Assembly (NCBI GenBank): GCA_030141605.1
Contig: JAQGDQ010000403.1
Coordinates: forward strand, 147,069 to 211,068
DNA from: Tubiluchus corallicola
Lineage: Eukaryota; Priapulida; Priapulimorpha; Priapulimorphida; Tubiluchidae
Reading direction: 5' to 3'
DNA: 64,000 bases
Shown here: piece after piece, positions 63,703-64,000 of the stretch
Layout: every line of letters begins with the position of its first letter
Position numbering within the stretch: position 1 is the first letter of the stretch
Position numbers and translations under genes: made by a program
Notes under the pieces: generated by a model
What the model saw: the letters and a program-made list of their open reading frames with translations, nothing else
Told to the model about the DNA's origin: nothing
Database searches by the model: none

Positions 63703-63798
63703 CAGTCTAACCTCGTTATCGCGCCACTGTCCGTCTAGGGCAAATTTTTGGCGAGAGGCGAGTATGGCGAGATAACGGGAATATAACGAAGTTAGTCT
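63703..63798. mobile_element. Short pogo/Tc1-mariner-like MITE
   Basis: CAGTCTAACCTCGTTATCGC at the left and the complement of the right end, AGACTAACTTCGTTAT, are imperfect inverted repeats in a TA-rich site. Inside, GGCGAGATAACGG repeats the motif of the ends. About 95 bp. Confidence 0.6.
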
Positions 63799-64000
63799 AT
63801 ATGTATATACATACTGTACATAATAGTTGATTAACATAGCGTTCCTCTATGTACATATAAAATATATTTCGCATTATGATACCAATCAGCATTAAATCAG
63901 AAATGAAAAAATGTCATAAAAATAATCTTAGAATGTTACTTTTTTATTTAAAAAACCTTTTTCGAGTATACACTTAAATGCAATAAACTTAGCAAAAGAT

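Overview
The window is eukaryotic nuclear DNA from a non-vertebrate animal. It is AT-rich, has spliced genes with GT-AG introns (plus two GC-AG donors), a Pol III tRNA gene, CR1/L2-like and RTE-like LINE fragments, tRNA-derived SINEs, hAT/Harbinger/TTAA-type non-autonomous transposons and degenerate TTAGGG-like tracts. The protein families (CFAP410, PPP1R11, PHM, ZP-domain protein, PM20D2, NOP53, CREBZF) are metazoan. The sequence alone does not tell me the phylum.

Layout. 0-5.5 kb: mostly featureless, with a GT-rich satellite-like tract and a possible first exon of a minus-strand gene running off the left edge. 5.6-16.1 kb: a six-exon CFAP410 gene (+), whose first intron holds a complete single-exon PPP1R11 gene on the same strand. 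16.8-18.5 kb: a single-exon, membrane-anchored, PHM-only peptide-amidating enzyme (-), convergent with CFAP410 and carrying ten 12-residue repeats with an N-glycosylation sequon in each. 18.6-32.7 kb: a gene-poor repeat region with nested DNA transposons, hAT MITEs, microsatellites, LINE debris and one tRNA-Gly(UCC). 32.8-38.5 kb: an eight-exon transmembrane ZP-domain gene (+). 41.5-56.2 kb: an M20 peptidase of the PM20D2 family (-). 57.8-59.6 kb: a dead LINE (-). 59.9-61.2 kb: single-exon NOP53 (+). 62.2-63.3 kb: single-exon CREBZF-like bZIP (-).

The main discovery is in the PM20D2 gene. Between its first exon and the exon for the lid domain lie five intact, mutually homologous exons. Each is exactly 150 nt, phase 0 at both ends, and encodes the same 50-residue segment holding the catalytic Glu-Glu pair and the metal-binding His-Pro. 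A sixth decayed copy lies among them. Each cassette alone joins in frame to the same flanking exons, so the locus looks like a mutually exclusive alternative-exon array that swaps part of the active site of a metallopeptidase. Splice choice itself cannot be seen in DNA and is inferred.

The genes do not form one pathway. CFAP410 is ciliary, PPP1R11 inhibits protein phosphatase 1, PHM amidates secreted peptides, the ZP protein is an extracellular-matrix type membrane protein, PM20D2 is a dipeptidase, NOP53 acts in ribosome assembly and CREBZF is a nuclear bZIP. Four of the seven coding genes are uninterrupted by introns in their coding region.
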